Made by a program: the position numbers and the translations under genes
Shown here: one piece after another, positions 63,436-64,000 of the stretch
Numbering within the stretch: the first letter of the stretch is position 1
Layout of the letters: every line of letters starts with the position of its first letter
From: JAUIIK01 sp963709995
GTDB lineage: Bacteria > Chloroflexota > Chloroflexia > Thermomicrobiales > CFX8
NCBI GenBank assembly: GCA_963709995.1
Contig: CAVPYN010000002.1
Coordinates: 124,001-188,000 of the forward strand
Direction: 5' to 3'
Length of the DNA stretch: 64,000 bases
Notes under the pieces: model-generated
Told to the model about the DNA's origin: nothing
Databases searched by the model: none
What the model saw: only the letters and a program-made list of their open reading frames with translations

Positions 63436-64000
63436 ATGGCGTTAGACCAAGCAGATCCGCAGATTGCGGATATTCTGAAGCGTGAAGCCGAGCGTCAAAG
63501 ATCAACGATTGAGTTGATTGCCTCGGAGAATTTCACGAGCGCCGCTGTTATGGGGGCCACCGGCAGCCTGTTGACGAACAAGTACGCCGAGGGTCTCCCC
63601 GGCAAGCGCTACTATGGCGGGTGCGAAGTTGTCGACGAGGCTGAGAATCTGGCGATTCAGCGAGCGCAGCAACTATTCGGCGCGGACCATGTAAATGTCC
63701 AACCCTATTCGGGCGCGATCGCGAACCTGGCGGCGTATGTCTCCGTCCTGAAACCTGGCGACAGGATCCTTGGGATGGAACTCCCGCACGGTGGTCATCT
63801 TACTCATGGATCGCCAGTAACCATTTCCGGCATCCTCTATGAAGCACACCACTATGGCATTGATCCCATGACCCAACGCATCGACTACTCACGAGTTCGC
63901 GAGGTTGCGAAGAAAGTGAAACCTCGAGTCATCATCGCTGGAGCGAGCGCCTACTCCCGGACGATAGATTTTCAGGCGTTCCGGGAGATCGCGGACGAAG
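63436..64000 (+). CDS. glyA: serine hydroxymethyltransferase, N-terminal part (runs off the window)
   Basis: About 188 residues visible. TIELIASENFTS, TNKYAEGLPGKRYYGGCE, HGGHLTHGSPV and AGASAYSRTIDF identify the enzyme that moves the one-carbon unit between serine and glycine. The usual PHSGSQAN reads PYSGAIAN here. ATG 63436 or TTG 63427 (AGAAAGG upstream) is the start. It follows the glycine cleavage genes and der. Confidence 0.93.
   Translation, partial: MALDQADPQIADILKREAERQRSTIELIASENFTSAAVMGATGSLLTNKYAEGLPGKRYYGGCEVVDEAENLAIQRAQQLFGADHVNVQPYSGAIANLAAYVSVLKPGDRILGMELPHGGHLTHGSPVTISGILYEAHHYGIDPMTQRIDYSRVREVAKKVKPRVIIAGASAYSRTIDFQAFREIADE

Overview
The window is a bacterial chromosome segment of moderately high GC content with dense, mostly housekeeping genes. 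Frequent GTG/TTG starts, many 1-8 base overlaps between consecutive genes (ATGA, GTGA), the gene set (separate FchA cyclohydrolase, lipoprotein cyclophilin, 7TM-HD PgpH, glycosyltransferase cluster) and a Gram-positive-type LexA box together suggest Chloroflexota (Thermomicrobia-like). This is an inference; no database search was possible.

Layout. 1-7.9 kb: ppdK (partial), pcrA, tRNA-Met, tilS, hpt, ftsH (many frameshifts), tRNA-Ala, TerC protein. 8.06-16.36 kb: the only clear accessory region, two related integrated elements in tandem at tRNA-Gly(CCC). Element A (8058-9972) carries one amidohydrolase. Element B (9931-16331) is a compact 6.4-kb element, all genes on the minus strand, with a tyrosine integrase, a CHC2 primase-type zinc-finger protein, an AAA ATPase, an HK97-type prohead protease, a coiled-coil protein, a TerS-like HTH protein, two paralogous zinc ribbons and a lipoprotein, but no capsid, portal, large terminase or tail gene. 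Both ends of A are homologous to both ends of B. 16.4-25 kb: thrC, mutM, yqeY-like, pgpH, ybeY, a GT2, cinA, and tRNA-Arg, tRNA-His, rnpB and tRNA-Leu. 25-30 kb: TPR protein and a glycosyltransferase cluster. 30-35.6 kb: ruvB, queA, HD protein, cyclophilin, histidine phosphatase, class V aminotransferase. 35.7-38.3 kb: dnaN (frameshifted), recF, tRNA-Gln. 38.8-42.0 kb: fchA-folD-fhs one-carbon operon. 42.4-46.6 kb: XRE regulator and dnaE. 46.9-51.4 kb: Mur-ligase-like gene, rdgB, tatD, glmS. 51.9-64 kb: purB-C-S-Q-L-F, gcvT-gcvH-gcvPA, der and glyA (partial).

How the genes connect. The purine genes, glycine cleavage genes, glyA and the fchA-folD-fhs operon all turn over one-carbon folate units, and purine synthesis uses them. 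The local FolD lacks the usual cyclohydrolase lysine while FchA sits directly upstream, so the dehydrogenase and cyclohydrolase steps look split between two proteins. ruvB has an exact CGAAC-N4-GTTCG box in front of it.

Sequence quality. ftsH (at least nine single-base frameshifts), dnaN (four), recF, dnaE and gcvPA (one each) are broken although the encoded residues stay well conserved. These are essential or core genes and several breaks fall in homopolymers, so local consensus errors are more likely than true pseudogenes. Element B is intact in every reading frame. The most interesting object is the tandem tRNA-Gly array: a candidate phage-satellite-like element next to a cargo-only element with the same ends.
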